Part shown: one piece after another, positions 21,035 to 31,544 of the stretch
Layout: every line of letters starts with the position of its first letter
Numbering within the stretch: position 1 is the stretch's first letter
NCBI GenBank assembly: GCA_956465555.1
Contig: OY101118.1
Coordinates: forward strand, 62,001 to 126,000
Source of the DNA: Nitzschia sp. pyKryTriq1
Lineage: Eukaryota; Bacillariophyta; Bacillariophyceae; Bacillariales; Bacillariaceae
Direction: 5' to 3'
DNA: 64,000 nucleotides
Position numbers and translations under genes: made by a program
The notes under the pieces: model-generated
Told to the model about the DNA's origin: nothing
Seen by the model: only the letters and a program-made list of their open reading frames with translations
Database searches by the model: none

Positions 21035-22846
21035 TCTTATTAATGATGATGATGATGATGTGGTTGATGATGATGTCGATAGACGTTGTGTGCTTGTAGC
21101 TTGTACGGTACATACAGTACATGCACTTGAGCTTTTGATGCTTGGATCTTGGATCGCATCATGGTGGATTTTTGCGGTTCGCAATCCGCGCCACGAAGAT
21201 TCGCGGTCAACGGACAGGCTGGAGGATAAGACGACGATGCGATGACGAAAGCATGCCACGTCATCCGTCCTCCCTTCGCCGCGCGCCGCTCCTCTCATCA
21301 TCTTCGCTCGCGACGGCGATGCTACCGTTAGACTTCTACTAGTACTTGTACTGTAGTGGGGTGCGCTCGAAGATGTCGGTGATGATTTGCAGCTTCTCAT
21401 TCTTTCGCACGTACTTTGAGATTTGACCAAGTCGTTCGTTGGAATTCTATTGAAACGACTGCTAATTGTATGACGAGTTTGGTTGAATCCCCCACGCTGG
21501 AAATCCTCCTGCCCCGTACGCATAATCCGGAGTACAATGAATCTTGGCGACTTCCCCGAGACCCATATCAATCACCGACTCATCCCAACCCTTGATGACG
21601 TAGTGTGACGTAGGTCGTTAAGTAGCAGTTATTAATAAAAAGTTGCACAAGAGAAAACTAAAAGTTGCGCACGTGTGCGGTGCGTCTGTCTGTACGTACT
21701 ACGTACGTACCACTACTCGTATGCACCATACGTAGGTACAAGGGGAATATAATATAATCACCCCGCCCCCAAGCAGGAGTTGCCCGTGATAGTACTCTGT
21801 GACAACGACGACGACTACACGGCTCGATCAATTAACCGAGTCGTCGTCGGCCTAGTCTACAGTTCGCTACTTTTCCACAAGTGGAGAACGCTGAAGTGCG
21901 AAAAACTTAGCTGTAGAAAGCCAGTATAGGTTGACATGATAATGGTGAGGTGTGTTTGATGGAGTAATGTAGAGATGATGTGATGTGAGAGTGAGGCAGA
22001 GAATGAACACAAAATAAACACAAAACTTGCGGGGCGCAATGGTTGGATGTTGTTGCTTGGAAATTCGAAAGCGGAATTTTGGGAATTATCTGATTTTTCT
22101 ATTTAATTTTCTGATTCCTAATTCCTGATTGGTGAGTGTGCCGGACGGTCGGAGTACCACTGTTTAGTCGGAGTAGGCCAGGACGAGTTGGTTTGAACAG
22201 GACCGGGCCGGCTACAAAAAGGTGGCATTGAGGGGCTCTCCTTATAATAAATATCCCGATTTTGATGCCTAATAGTCGCACGCATCATTGACTAATATTC
22301 GTTTATGGATGCTTAAATGTCGCACTGCGTTAAATAGATCGTGTTGAGACTTGAATGTAATATGAATATAAAAAGAACCTCTATTGATATATAAATGTCT
22401 GAGTAAAAATCCCGTTGATAGATTAGGGAACTGTAGAGTCGTCGGCCGAGTCGGCCGAGTCAAGGCGCGCCCGCTCTCACGACACAGGTCAAATAGACAG
22501 GTGACCAGTACATTCGTCATACATTTAGATAATAATAGCTCAGAAACATGTGTTCGTTATGGCGGTTTTGTTCTCATGACGACGACTTCTCGCCTCTCCC
22601 CTCGCCCTCTTCAGTAGACTACTGCTAGTAGTATGGCCCCACGGCACATACACATCACACTTTAATCGCCGAATGATCAAGAACACGACCATACGAGGAC
22701 GCATCGCTCATTCTCTATCGCCAGAATCCGCAGCCACAACACCAAAAGGTGATTGGATCTACATCCTCTGAATCTCTCACAATTTCGTTCGAATAAGAAG
22801 CAGTCGTCAACAGCAGAACTTATTCGTCCACGATCGATCAGCAAAA
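21035..22846. other. Intergenic
   Basis: 1.8 kb upstream of both the FKBP and the MACPF genes. Apart from the FKBP-derived copy it contains GATGATGATG (21041-21060), ACGTACGTAC palindromes (21690-21712) and a duplicated GGCCGAGTC (22443-22462). No gene is supported. Confidence 0.55.
21474..21599 (-). pseudogene. Orphan 126-bp copy of the FKBP 3' half
   Basis: 125 of 126 bases match the FKBP coding segment at 20735-20860. It has no start, no N-terminal half and no continuation into the gene's true terminus. It would read DMGLGE where the gene reads DMSLGE. The near-identity suggests recent local duplication or ongoing gene conversion. Confidence 0.85.
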
Positions 22847-25744
22847 ATGCGTGTAATTGCCGCCATAGCGGCTTCGTTCCTCTTTCGCGTGGCCCTCCTC
22901 ACTAGCGACAAAATTTATCAGGTGCAAGGGGGAAAGTTGAGAGGAGGACAACGTCTGGCAACGGAGGACGGGGGCGGCGGCGAGGATGAAGTATTGCTGT
23001 TCACGATGGAACATCGCTGGCTTCAAGACGATTTGGAGACGGGGGGCTTGAGCATGCCTCCCACCAACAACATGGTGGCCTCTCCGGCGCCGACTCCAAA
23101 CGTTGTTGTGCCCCCGCCAACCAGCACCAGCATGCCGGCGCCGGTCCCAACACCCCCGCCTGCACTCGTCCCAAGCACTGTTCCCGGTACCATCCTACCG
23201 GCAGTGTCACCACCACCACCCACCGTGGTTGTGCCAACACTGCCTAGTACCATTGTGACAACATCACCTACCGTGGAGCCATCATCCACCATGCCGGTCG
23301 TCAGTACGACCATCACCGACATGCCGACCACCACGACAACGGTACTCGCACCACCTACGGATGTGGAGGGAGCGGACTGTCCCACCGACAATGGGGGACA
23401 AATGAATCCAGCCAGTCTGTGCTGTTCTGCTGGCTCGTCTGGTAATACTGTAACAACAGGTACTGGTGATTCCTCTTCCAAGGGCGTTACCGCGCTTGAG
23501 TATTTGGGAACGGGTTACCATATTTTCAAAGGAAACCCACGTGGGGGTGACGTGACCGAACTGGATCCTGGATTTCGTCGTTCAGTCATCAAGATGGTCA
23601 ATGATCCAAACAGAAAGACTAACAACGGTGACTTTGTAGTACCTCTTGGCACCGAACTTCGCTACACTACATCGTGTATGTTTACATCGAAATCGGTAGA
23701 AGTGGCCACAACGTCTCAGCTCCAAGAAGAACTCAACAAAGAAGCAAAATGGAACTATGAAGCTTCGGCAGAAGTGGGCGGTGGTATCGGCGCACTTGGC
23801 AGTGCTAAGGTCAGTTTCGAAAGTGCATATTCGGAAAGCAAAAAAGTCAAGGAGTTTACAAACAGCAGGAGGGAACAAAAGGAAACAAGTTTCGAATCGA
23901 AAGCTCTCTGTACCGAGTTTGAAGCGAGTCTCCAGAGATACTTTAATCATTCTGTTCAGGATGAATTCACAAAAGCTCTCGAAGGTCTCCCGACTAAGTT
24001 CGATGGGACTAATGAAGACCACACAAGTCTTTTTGGAGCGTTTATGGACGAATACGGAACGCACTACGTGAGACAGGTAGCTCTCGGGGCGAAACACGTC
24101 TATTCAATTAAAATGAAAACAACTGAAGTGCTTGAACTCAAGGAGAGAGGAATCAACGCTGCCAATGAATTCTCAGCCAAAGCAATGATGTCGGCGAGTG
24201 GTCTTGGAGTGAATGCTGAAGCGAGCGTAGGGGGTGGGTTTTCAAATGATTCTACCAGCAACAGCTCGAAGTTGGAGGAATCCTTGAGCAAAGCCGAGAA
24301 TGTTGAAGAGACAAATATTGGAGGCACCCCACCGAGTGACGGAAGCTGGAAAACTTGGGCAGCGACAGCCAAAGACAGACCCATGCCGATCGCATATGAG
24401 CTTCGTGAACTTAGGGAATTTATGCCAGACCACCAAGATGCATACGCAGATTACCTTAATTGGTACTTGGAAAACGGGCAAGGGAGCGGCGGTGCTAACG
24501 CCATAAGTGACGCTATCCGATATGGGGTGTGTGCCCCTGATGGAAGCGCTATCAGCAGCTACACGCTTGATCCAAGTACACCGAATCGAGCTATCACTCG
24601 TCACCAGTCTGCCCTACCATCTGAAGAAAGTCCCTCAATTAGCAATTACCACAGATATGATTTTACCTGGAATGGGCTCGGTGATGAAGTATCCGCTCTC
24701 TTCACTACTCTAATCCGCGAAAATCTGTCTCCGAGTGAACAGGACAGAGAGCAATGGGGCAGACTTGAACTGTTCAAGGGAGAAAATGACAATTTTGCGG
24801 TGGAAACGTCTGGATCAGAACTTCTTGCCCCTGTAGCAATGTTCCAGGGGGATCAGTCCAGGGCTCTTGTCGCCATCCTGAAGAGTCCCATATACTTTAA
24901 ACAAGGGCAGAATGTGACGGCGCCTTTTAATCAAGAGATCCAGGTTGAGAACCTCCAAAGTTTTACATTCTTGACCGCCGACAATATCCCCGCGCGTGAA
25001 AATTATAAGGTTGGAGTCATTCATCCACAGGGGTATGCGATCAACCGAGTGTTCGGCACGGACATCGGTTTTCAGATCAGTCAAGCAAATGAACAAGAGT
25101 ACACGATCACTTTTGATCGAGCATTCACCGATCCGCCAACTTTTATTGTCTCGCCAGTATGGTTCCCTGGTATGGGAAAGAACTACCCATTGAATATTGG
25201 CCAAGTTGCCGTTATTAGCAGAGGGTGCAGCGACTCAGAATGCCGGGTCCAAGCAGGCGCTGATGATTTAAACGGTCAAAAAACAAATTTGGGTTTCAAT
25301 TTTTTGGCGTTGGCCGGCGATGCATCATCCGACAGCACCCAAGTTATTCATGGAAGGATTGCCGTACCAAAGAATGCCCCTTGGAACCAGACCGTAACAG
25401 TATCGGGACAAGATTTCACCGTACTCAATGAATTCAGTGACGACCCAGCCAACACATCAGACAACTCGAACGGTCCCATACGCGTGCTTGGTGGAATTCG
25501 GATTACATTTGATACCCCTTTTATGGATATTCCATCAGTTATTGCGACCGCTGAGGATCCTGGTGAAAACAACTGGAATTTCAATAATAAAGATGGCACA
25601 TACCGACTGACATATGTTGTCGTCGAACATATCACGACATCATCGGTTTACATCAAATCGTCGTCTGTTACCGATACCGACGACACTCGTCCAATGGACT
25701 TTAGCTTCGTTGCTATTGGACCTTCTTCTAAACAGGCAGGCTGA
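22847..25744 (+). CDS. Secreted MACPF-domain protein (965 aa)
   Basis: A single-exon secreted member of the membrane-attack-complex/perforin superfamily. The signal peptide is MRVIAAIAASFLFRVALLTS. A Pro/Thr/Val-rich stalk follows (about 65-175, repeated PTPxVVVPPPT-like). The MACPF domain spans about 205-560: GTGYHIFKGNPRGGD at its start, SAEVGGGIGALGSAKVSFESAYSES as the first membrane-hairpin-like Gly/Ser region (key residues only), and the family signature Y-G-T-H-Y at residues 403-407. A second Gly/Ala/Ser hairpin region (SASGLGVNAEASVGGGFS) comes about 30 residues later. The remainder contains repeated beta-rich modules (FDRAFTDPPTFIVSP and FDTPFMDIPSVIATA), which resemble H-type lectin folds. 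Family members oligomerise into pores or serve as adhesion proteins; no direct evidence distinguishes these here. The gene looks intact. Confidence 0.88.
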   Translation: MRVIAAIAASFLFRVALLTSDKIYQVQGGKLRGGQRLATEDGGGGEDEVLLFTMEHRWLQDDLETGGLSMPPTNNMVASPAPTPNVVVPPPTSTSMPAPVPTPPPALVPSTVPGTILPAVSPPPPTVVVPTLPSTIVTTSPTVEPSSTMPVVSTTITDMPTTTTTVLAPPTDVEGADCPTDNGGQMNPASLCCSAGSSGNTVTTGTGDSSSKGVTALEYLGTGYHIFKGNPRGGDVTELDPGFRRSVIKMVNDPNRKTNNGDFVVPLGTELRYTTSCMFTSKSVEVATTSQLQEELNKEAKWNYEASAEVGGGIGALGSAKVSFESAYSESKKVKEFTNSRREQKETSFESKALCTEFEASLQRYFNHSVQDEFTKALEGLPTKFDGTNEDHTSLFGAFMDEYGTHYVRQVALGAKHVYSIKMKTTEVLELKERGINAANEFSAKAMMSASGLGVNAEASVGGGFSNDSTSNSSKLEESLSKAENVEETNIGGTPPSDGSWKTWAATAKDRPMPIAYELRELREFMPDHQDAYADYLNWYLENGQGSGGANAISDAIRYGVCAPDGSAISSYTLDPSTPNRAITRHQSALPSEESPSISNYHRYDFTWNGLGDEVSALFTTLIRENLSPSEQDREQWGRLELFKGENDNFAVETSGSELLAPVAMFQGDQSRALVAILKSPIYFKQGQNVTAPFNQEIQVENLQSFTFLTADNIPARENYKVGVIHPQGYAINRVFGTDIGFQISQANEQEYTITFDRAFTDPPTFIVSPVWFPGMGKNYPLNIGQVAVISRGCSDSECRVQAGADDLNGQKTNLGFNFLALAGDASSDSTQVIHGRIAVPKNAPWNQTVTVSGQDFTVLNEFSDDPANTSDNSNGPIRVLGGIRITFDTPFMDIPSVIATAEDPGENNWNFNNKDGTYRLTYVVVEHITTSSVYIKSSSVTDTDDTRPMDFSFVAIGPSSKQAG

Positions 25745-26522
25745 GAATATTAATTGTTGGATTGATCGCGATGTTTGAACAAATGAATGGGTACAAAGTG
25801 AAAATTGTGAGAAGAAGTACCAACGTTAATAATACAAATGAATCACCGTCGATAACTATAATTATTAGAATAGCCAACTGTCGATCTCGCGACTCTCCTT
25901 TTGCCGCCCCATCTCGTTGTAATGGACCGGTAGGTTCTCTCTACCTACTGAATATTTTCGCTCGGACACGGAAATTGATTAGGTGTGTTGTGTCGCAACG
26001 ACATGCTGGATTGCTTGGTCGTCGCCGGTTTGTTTATTATTTTTTGATGCCGACGCACACCGGCCGGCTATCCATCACACACCAAGAGATCACAACATCG
26101 GAAAAGAGCGGCGCGCACGCATCTTGTTCTTGCGACCGACGCTCGATCGCAAGAACGAGGGGCCTTCAGAATGTCCGAGTGTGGTTTGGCGCTGGCAGCG
26201 CGAGATTGCGTAAGTCATGCATGGGAGCGCAGCACGGCGCACGCGACAATACCCAATCAATGGTATCTCAATGGAATCTCACCAAAGGAAACAGTCAACT
26301 GAAAACATGAAACATTTAAATTGTAACGCATGTCAATAAGAAATGAAAATAGATCAATTTAATATAAAATCGCCCCGATTAATGTTAGGAAATATATCAT
26401 TTAACAATCTTTCATTGAGGAAACTATGTAAAAACACCCGTATTAATATTGCAATTCAAGATATCATTGAACAATTTTCATGTTTACTGCAATTGACATT
26501 AATTATAGTTATACCGATACAA

Positions 26523-26735
26523 TTATGTTTTAGTTATCGTAGATGGTAGCTCCATTTTTTCGAATATGCTCCATAGTGCTTGAGAATTTCTGCTTGCCCT
26601 TGACGCTTTCTTCCGCTGTTCAGCTTCTTTTTCGTATTTAGCTCCAACATCAGATTTCTTTTTCATGAATTCGGCATTAGTCTTCCTAGTCTTTTGGCAG
26701 TTACGTCCTGAATTTGTCAGGAGTTCAAATGGGGT
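26523..26735 (-). pseudogene. Fragment of an unknown gene (3' end)
   Basis: A minus-strand frame open for about 70 codons reads like real protein: TNSGRNCQKTRKTNAEF, then MKKKSDVGAKYEKEAEQRKK, ending SIFEKMELPSTITKT and TAA. The only internal ATG (26666) gives just 47 aa. The upstream part is missing. I cannot name the family. The AT-rich downstream DNA may be its old 3' flank. Confidence 0.35.
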
Positions 26736-27247
26736 TCACTTGAATTTTTTTTGTTTTTTTTTTTACCGAACACCCATCGAAGAAATTCGCCATTCATTCC
26801 ACCGAAATAACATTTAATCAACGGCAATTGATCCCCTCCTGCTCACCACAGGCACAACCAACGCCTCCAACTCTTGCATACCCCGAAACTCCTTATTAAG
26901 AGGTAAATTTTGATGCAACTTCATGGCCGAAAGGTTACAAAACCAAAGAGGTAGCTCTTGTCAACCATTTTGCCTAAGTACCGCCTAAGTAATTTTTCCA
27001 ACTTTTTTTTTCCCAATTTGTCCTCCGGAGCTTTTCCTTAAGATGAAAGAATTATAAAACTTAGCCACTGGAGCGCGATGGTGGGGCCGCTGCCCACACG
27101 CGCGTATCTGCGCAGCCTTGGGGGAGAATTTTGGGATTGAAGGGGCGCCTGACAAGTACAACAACAACATGAACAACAAAACTGGTATCGCTCGTTTAGT
27201 CCATCCCCCACCTCTGTGCGTATATTTAGGTACTCTACCGGTACCCG

Positions 27248-27265
27248 GTACCTGGTACCAGGTAC
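27248..27265. repeat. 18-bp perfect palindrome GTACCTGGTACCAGGTAC
   Basis: A perfect 18-bp inverted repeat inside a larger CCGGTACCCGGTACC cluster. Related GTACCTGGTACC words occur at 6239, 41551 and 58841. Confidence 0.9.
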
Positions 27266-27792
27266 GCACTGTATGTGTCCATCCGTTCCCAGGAGAGTTC
27301 TGTTCATCATGCGGGACTTAAAAACCAACTGACACGCGAAAAGCGGTTGTGCGTGTTGTTGTGCGGTGATTGTGCGGTGGCTGGCGGGTGGCCGCTGGTG
27401 GCATCTCTGCCTTCCTCTTCGTTCGTTTCGCGTTGTTGTGTCACGGCGGCGGCCACAACATGCATGATGATCGGAACGAGTATACTGTACATACTTGTAG
27501 ACTCCGTATGAATTCAAATCTACCATCGTCCAACAACGAACACATAAAAAATTTCGCTTGTCCATTTACATTGTAACTACGTTCCACGATTCATTAATCA
27601 TTCAGCAGAGAGAGCACGCACAAGAAGAGGAAGGAGAGCATCGCATCCTTGTTGTTGTTGTTGTTGCCACTCCTCTCCTCTCCTACTACTAGCAGCTAGC
27701 AGCTAGCTAGTAGAGCGGTCCACCTTCCTCTTGCTTTATACTATACAGTACGTGTAGTCTCATATTATTATCATTATCATTATCATCACACC

Positions 27793-29238
27793 ATGACGAA
27801 TTCCGCCGCGGCAGCTCAAGTGATGGAAAACAACGAGAATAATACAACCACAAGTAGTACTAGTACTAGTACTAGTATTAATACTTGTACTCTTGAAAAA
27901 AACAATAACAATAATAATAACAGTATCATGCATCCCAGCTCTTCCTTGCCCATGGCGATGATGATGCCAACAATGATGATGCCAACGGATGCAGCCACCG
28001 CCGCAGCAGCGTCTCCTGTCCCTGATGGTAGTACTCCTGGCACGGTCCGACCTCTCTTGCCCTTTCGAAGAAATATGAATCGGCGCTTGCGATTCTCTCA
28101 ACATCCATCAACAATGGAAGAGCAACAACAGCAACATCAACATCAACAATATCCCCCAAAGGACCACAGTCATCATCATCCACATCATACACGGGATGAG
28201 ATTCCCATGATTCAAACCATGGATTCTTCGGGTGGTGATGCGTCAAGTAATGATGATGAAGCGGGTTGGACGATGGAAATGGCGCCTCCATCAAGAAATG
28301 ATGATGCCAACAAGAGAAGAAGGAAACAGTATCGCCCTCATCATCATCCTCATTATCGACCCTCTGGTGTATGTTGCTCCCTTTCTTCTCTTTCTTCAAG
28401 AAGAAGAAGAAGAACGGATATTATTCTTCTACTCTTGGAAGAATTTGTACCCAAATTCATTCTCGAGGTATTGGGCGGTGCCGGAGCGATTTGGGGATTC
28501 AGTGAGGCATGTGGCCTGCGTCGACCGGAAACGATTTGGTTTTGGAGACCGGCCGCCTTGACTGTCGGCGGGGTGTTTCTACTTCGTTTTCTCCGCCAAC
28601 TACTACTCCAAGGACGTATAAACCTCAACAGTAGCAGCAGCAGGAGCAGGAGCAGCAGAAGTCAACAACAACAACATCAACAACAACAAATGGCGCAAGG
28701 TGGAACGTATGATTTGGAACTCGGAGAATCATCATCATTATGTTGTATGAACACCACCAACAACACCGGTACCGGTACCACCAACAATACCAACACCTGT
28801 GAACTTGCTGCCGCCGCTCCTTCTACTACGACATCGGCAACCACCATGACTACGACTCATAGTAGCATCTTTGACGACTTGTACAAGGAGGAACCAGAAG
28901 AAGAAGAAGAAGCATCACCATCAGCAGCACCACCACCAACCACCATGGGTATGATGATGATGATGTCCATGATGACCACCTCCACGCCATCATCAGGATC
29001 GACATCGACATCTAATATCATGAATATGATGATGGTGAATAATGAACGTCCATTGTCACCTTCGGAATTGACCTCCTTGACGGGAATGGGAGGAGGTGAT
29101 GGTCGTGATGATATTGCCGGTGCTATTGGTGCTAGTAGTGGTGGTGCGGATATACCTACCGCTCTGCCCAACATTGTTCCCACGACCCTCATCATGGTAG
29201 AAAAGAGTCCTCCTCATCGAAGATCAGTGACACAATAA
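27793..29238 (+). CDS. WGFSEACG-family membrane protein, paralogue 1 (481 aa)
   Basis: I do not recognise a named family. The first 200 residues are low-complexity (Thr, Ser, Asn, Met, His, Gln). A conserved core at about 214-272 reads LEEFVPKFILEVLGG then GAGAIWGFSEACGLRRPE and WFWRPAALTVGGVFLLRFL; the last part is a probable single transmembrane helix. A short acidic motif YDLELGES (about 306-313) follows, then Ser/Thr/Met-rich sequence. The same core and DLELGES motif recur in the next gene (30424-31296), so this is a tandem duplicate pair. The two Trp, the Cys and the RRPE block are nearly invariant between copies while linkers have diverged completely, indicating that the core is under selection. 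It has no obvious signal peptide. Confidence 0.75.
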   Translation: MTNSAAAAQVMENNENNTTTSSTSTSTSINTCTLEKNNNNNNNSIMHPSSSLPMAMMMPTMMMPTDAATAAAASPVPDGSTPGTVRPLLPFRRNMNRRLRFSQHPSTMEEQQQQHQHQQYPPKDHSHHHPHHTRDEIPMIQTMDSSGGDASSNDDEAGWTMEMAPPSRNDDANKRRRKQYRPHHHPHYRPSGVCCSLSSLSSRRRRRTDIILLLLEEFVPKFILEVLGGAGAIWGFSEACGLRRPETIWFWRPAALTVGGVFLLRFLRQLLLQGRINLNSSSSRSRSSRSQQQQHQQQQMAQGGTYDLELGESSSLCCMNTTNNTGTGTTNNTNTCELAAAAPSTTTSATTMTTTHSSIFDDLYKEEPEEEEEASPSAAPPPTTMGMMMMMSMMTTSTPSSGSTSTSNIMNMMMVNNERPLSPSELTSLTGMGGGDGRDDIAGAIGASSGGADIPTALPNIVPTTLIMVEKSPPHRRSVTQ

Positions 29239-30423
29239 TAACGATACCAGCAGTAACAGTAATAATAACAGTAATAATAACAATATTCCTAGTACTACTA
29301 CTTGTACTCACTCTACTACGATATACGATTCTACTACTACTCCTACTACTAGTAGGAGGTACAGTACTACTACGTCTACTACTAGTAGTAGTAGAGTAGA
29401 GACGAGTCCAACAACAACGGAATAAACATCGTCTTGGTGAGTGTGGTATTCTACTATCTATCTATCTATCTATCTATCATCTTCCTCTAGTAGTATTAGC
29501 TTGTTCAAGCAAGCAACAAGAACTACAAGAAGGAGACAGAGGAAGAAGAAGCAACATGATGGTGTGAACAACCAACATCGCTACTACTGCTCTACTACTA
29601 GTAGTAGAGCTTGTTTCTTCGGTACCGTATGAGTACTGCTGGAGGATGGTAGCGAATCGTCGTCATGGAGGATGATGAAGGAGTCGTCGTCGTCGTCGTC
29701 GTCGTCTAACCTTCGGTTCATTATTCGCGTGGTGTGGTGGACTCACTCCTCCGCTCGAAGTGCTTCTTCGACACTCTACTGTTCCTGTAGTACGTACTAC
29801 CGTAGCTGTACGTAGGCAACCAGTACTTACACTGCGTACAGCGTAGACTACTACCAAGGTACGGTACACGTACTATCACAAGCTCTCGAGTAAAAAATCT
29901 CGGCCAAGGGATCCAACTGCCGCCCTTGCTCCTGGACGACGTTTCTTCCGAATCATCAATGCATGATATAGATGATGAACCCGCCACCTTAGAATAATGG
30001 CATATATAAATCTAGTCCACACGAATCGACAACGCTCCCAACAACCAACAAGCAAGGGCATACTACGTGTACTCCAGTCTCGCCAAATCTTTGAGTTTGG
30101 CCGAACCCAAAACGAATACTCCTACTAATCCACATTCTACTTTTATTTTTACACAAGAATAACCAAAACCAAAACCGCATCCCCCCCCGCCGCAAAACCT
30201 TCCTTGTGTAATTACCATCACCTTTCGAAGCAAAAGGATGAGAGCAGATAGAGCAGCATATTGAAATAGAAAACGGTCATTTTCTTTTTCCCAATCTTAT
30301 TATCAGCCGACAAAAGATTAGAGTGGTACTGCTAGTACTTGCTTTCGTCGTAAATCCTGAACATTCCATCATCTTTGACGACGCACGCACCAAACAAGAA
30401 CCACCACCACATACAAGAACACC
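29239..30423. other. Intergenic
   Basis: TAGTAG/CTACTA palindromes, TCTATCTATCTATC (29455-29478), GTCGTCGTCGTC (29685-29706) and a C run near 30181. No gene. Confidence 0.55.
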
Positions 30424-31296
30424 ATGAACAGCAAAGCAAAGAGAAAAGATCAGTCAACAAGAAAAAATAACGATGGCTTGCCCACCTGCGAAAAACCAAT
30501 GCCAACCAAGAATGCTGTCGTTTCTTCCCAAGAAGAGACAAGGTCCCAAACAACATGTTCTGTTGTTGTTCCTATTCATAATGCTGCTCCTGCTGCTCCT
30601 GCTGGCATCCAAAGTGCCGACGAGGAGAATGAAAGAAATCCGCAGATGATGACGACGATGGAGATTCAATGCACAAGCTCGATGGCCTCTTCAAAGTCGT
30701 CGGAGGAGAGTGGTTCTTCTTCCATTACTCCAAGAAAAATGATGAGGAGAAAAGAGCCTCTTCCAGCTCCAGCTAATAGTAAGAATACACGAGACGAAGG
30801 ACTTTGCCAGCAGTTGGTGATCGAGTTTCTCCCCCGTCTGGTGCTCGAAGTTTGGGGCGGCGCCGGAGCGATTTGGGGATTCAGTGAGGCATGCGGCCTC
30901 CGACGACCTGAAACGGTCTGGTTCTGGAGGCCGGCTTCCTTGGCGATTGGATTCCTCTTTTTTATTCGATACTTGCTACAAATGCGAGACCACGTCAACC
31001 GCCGTGCTTATACTGGTAAATCGTCACAAAGTGAAGAGGAGAACAACAACAACGACAACCACGCTCCATCCTCCCGTTCATTCGATTTGGAACTTGGGGA
31101 GTCCGACGACTCCTCGCGGGGGAGGGTAGTGCAATTGAAGCTTGTCAACTCTCATGAATATTCTACCGATGATTCTTCAGCCGATTCTTCGCGTTCCTGG
31201 GAGGAAACACCAAATAGAGTAAAAAGCGCCGATGATGATAATGAGCAAACTATGGGTGTAGAAGCTTGGATTGCACCTTGGCAAAGGCCGTCGTAG
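30424..31296 (+). CDS. WGFSEACG-family membrane protein, paralogue 2 (290 aa)
   Basis: Tandem paralogue of the preceding gene. After a basic, Lys/Arg-rich start and polar linker, the core at about 128-190 reads LVIEFLPRLVLEVWGG, GAGAIWGFSEACGLRRPE and WFWRPASLAIGFLFFIRYLL (membrane helix). The acidic motif FDLELGES lies at about 221-228. It is shorter than its sister because the low-complexity flanks are reduced. It ends EAWIAPWQRPS. The gene converges on the coiled-coil gene at 31545-33584; a decayed copy of both 3' ends lies at 34443-34637. The topology (N-terminal basic cytosolic part, one helix, acidic tail) is inferred from composition. Confidence 0.78.
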   Translation: MNSKAKRKDQSTRKNNDGLPTCEKPMPTKNAVVSSQEETRSQTTCSVVVPIHNAAPAAPAGIQSADEENERNPQMMTTMEIQCTSSMASSKSSEESGSSSITPRKMMRRKEPLPAPANSKNTRDEGLCQQLVIEFLPRLVLEVWGGAGAIWGFSEACGLRRPETVWFWRPASLAIGFLFFIRYLLQMRDHVNRRAYTGKSSQSEEENNNNDNHAPSSRSFDLELGESDDSSRGRVVQLKLVNSHEYSTDDSSADSSRSWEETPNRVKSADDDNEQTMGVEAWIAPWQRPS

Positions 31297-31415
31297 CACG
31301 TCACTACAATCAGAAGCCAATACGTCATAACTACAGTAACATGATAACTGCAGTAACATTGCTAGAGAAGTGGTTTTATTTGTATGATAGTTCCTGGCAA
31401 TACATATTATATCGT

Positions 31416-31484
31416 CTACTCGTACTCGCGCACAGATGATCGCCTCGTACTCAGGTTGTATTTGTTCGATCGGAGAGCGTCGAA
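31416..31484 (-). pseudogene. Relic C-terminus of a coiled-coil paralogue
   Basis: Twenty-two codons plus stop (FDALRSNKYNLSTRRSSVREYE) directly downstream of the neighbouring gene's own end (FDALRSSKYEPGSRLTSVPEFE). Flanking bases also match, so the 3' end exists twice in tandem. Only one copy belongs to the intact gene. Confidence 0.75.
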
Positions 31485-31544
31485 ACAATAGAAGTGATTT
31501 TACATGTATGATTTCGTTCCTGGTGGCAATACATATATTATCGT

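Larger units (their letters stand above)
25745..27792. other. Long intergenic region with an AT-rich island
   Basis: From about 26280 to 26560 the base composition turns AT-rich, unlike neighbours. Next to it (26523-26735) a gene remnant is visible on the minus strand. A second tiny minus-strand frame (about 36 codons, near 26815-26925) contains Leu-rich words. Around 27234-27266 lies a nested GTACC palindrome cluster. No complete gene is supported. Confidence 0.5.

Noticed and set aside
20696-21571. 291-codon frame fusing upstream sequence to FKBP
   Set aside because: The extra N-terminal part is low-complexity and includes an out-of-frame read of the orphan FKBP copy; FKBP domain begins exactly at MGFTK.
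25762-26310. 182-codon plus-strand frame after the MACPF gene
   Set aside because: No domain, no signal peptide, irregular codon use; overlaps other open frames.
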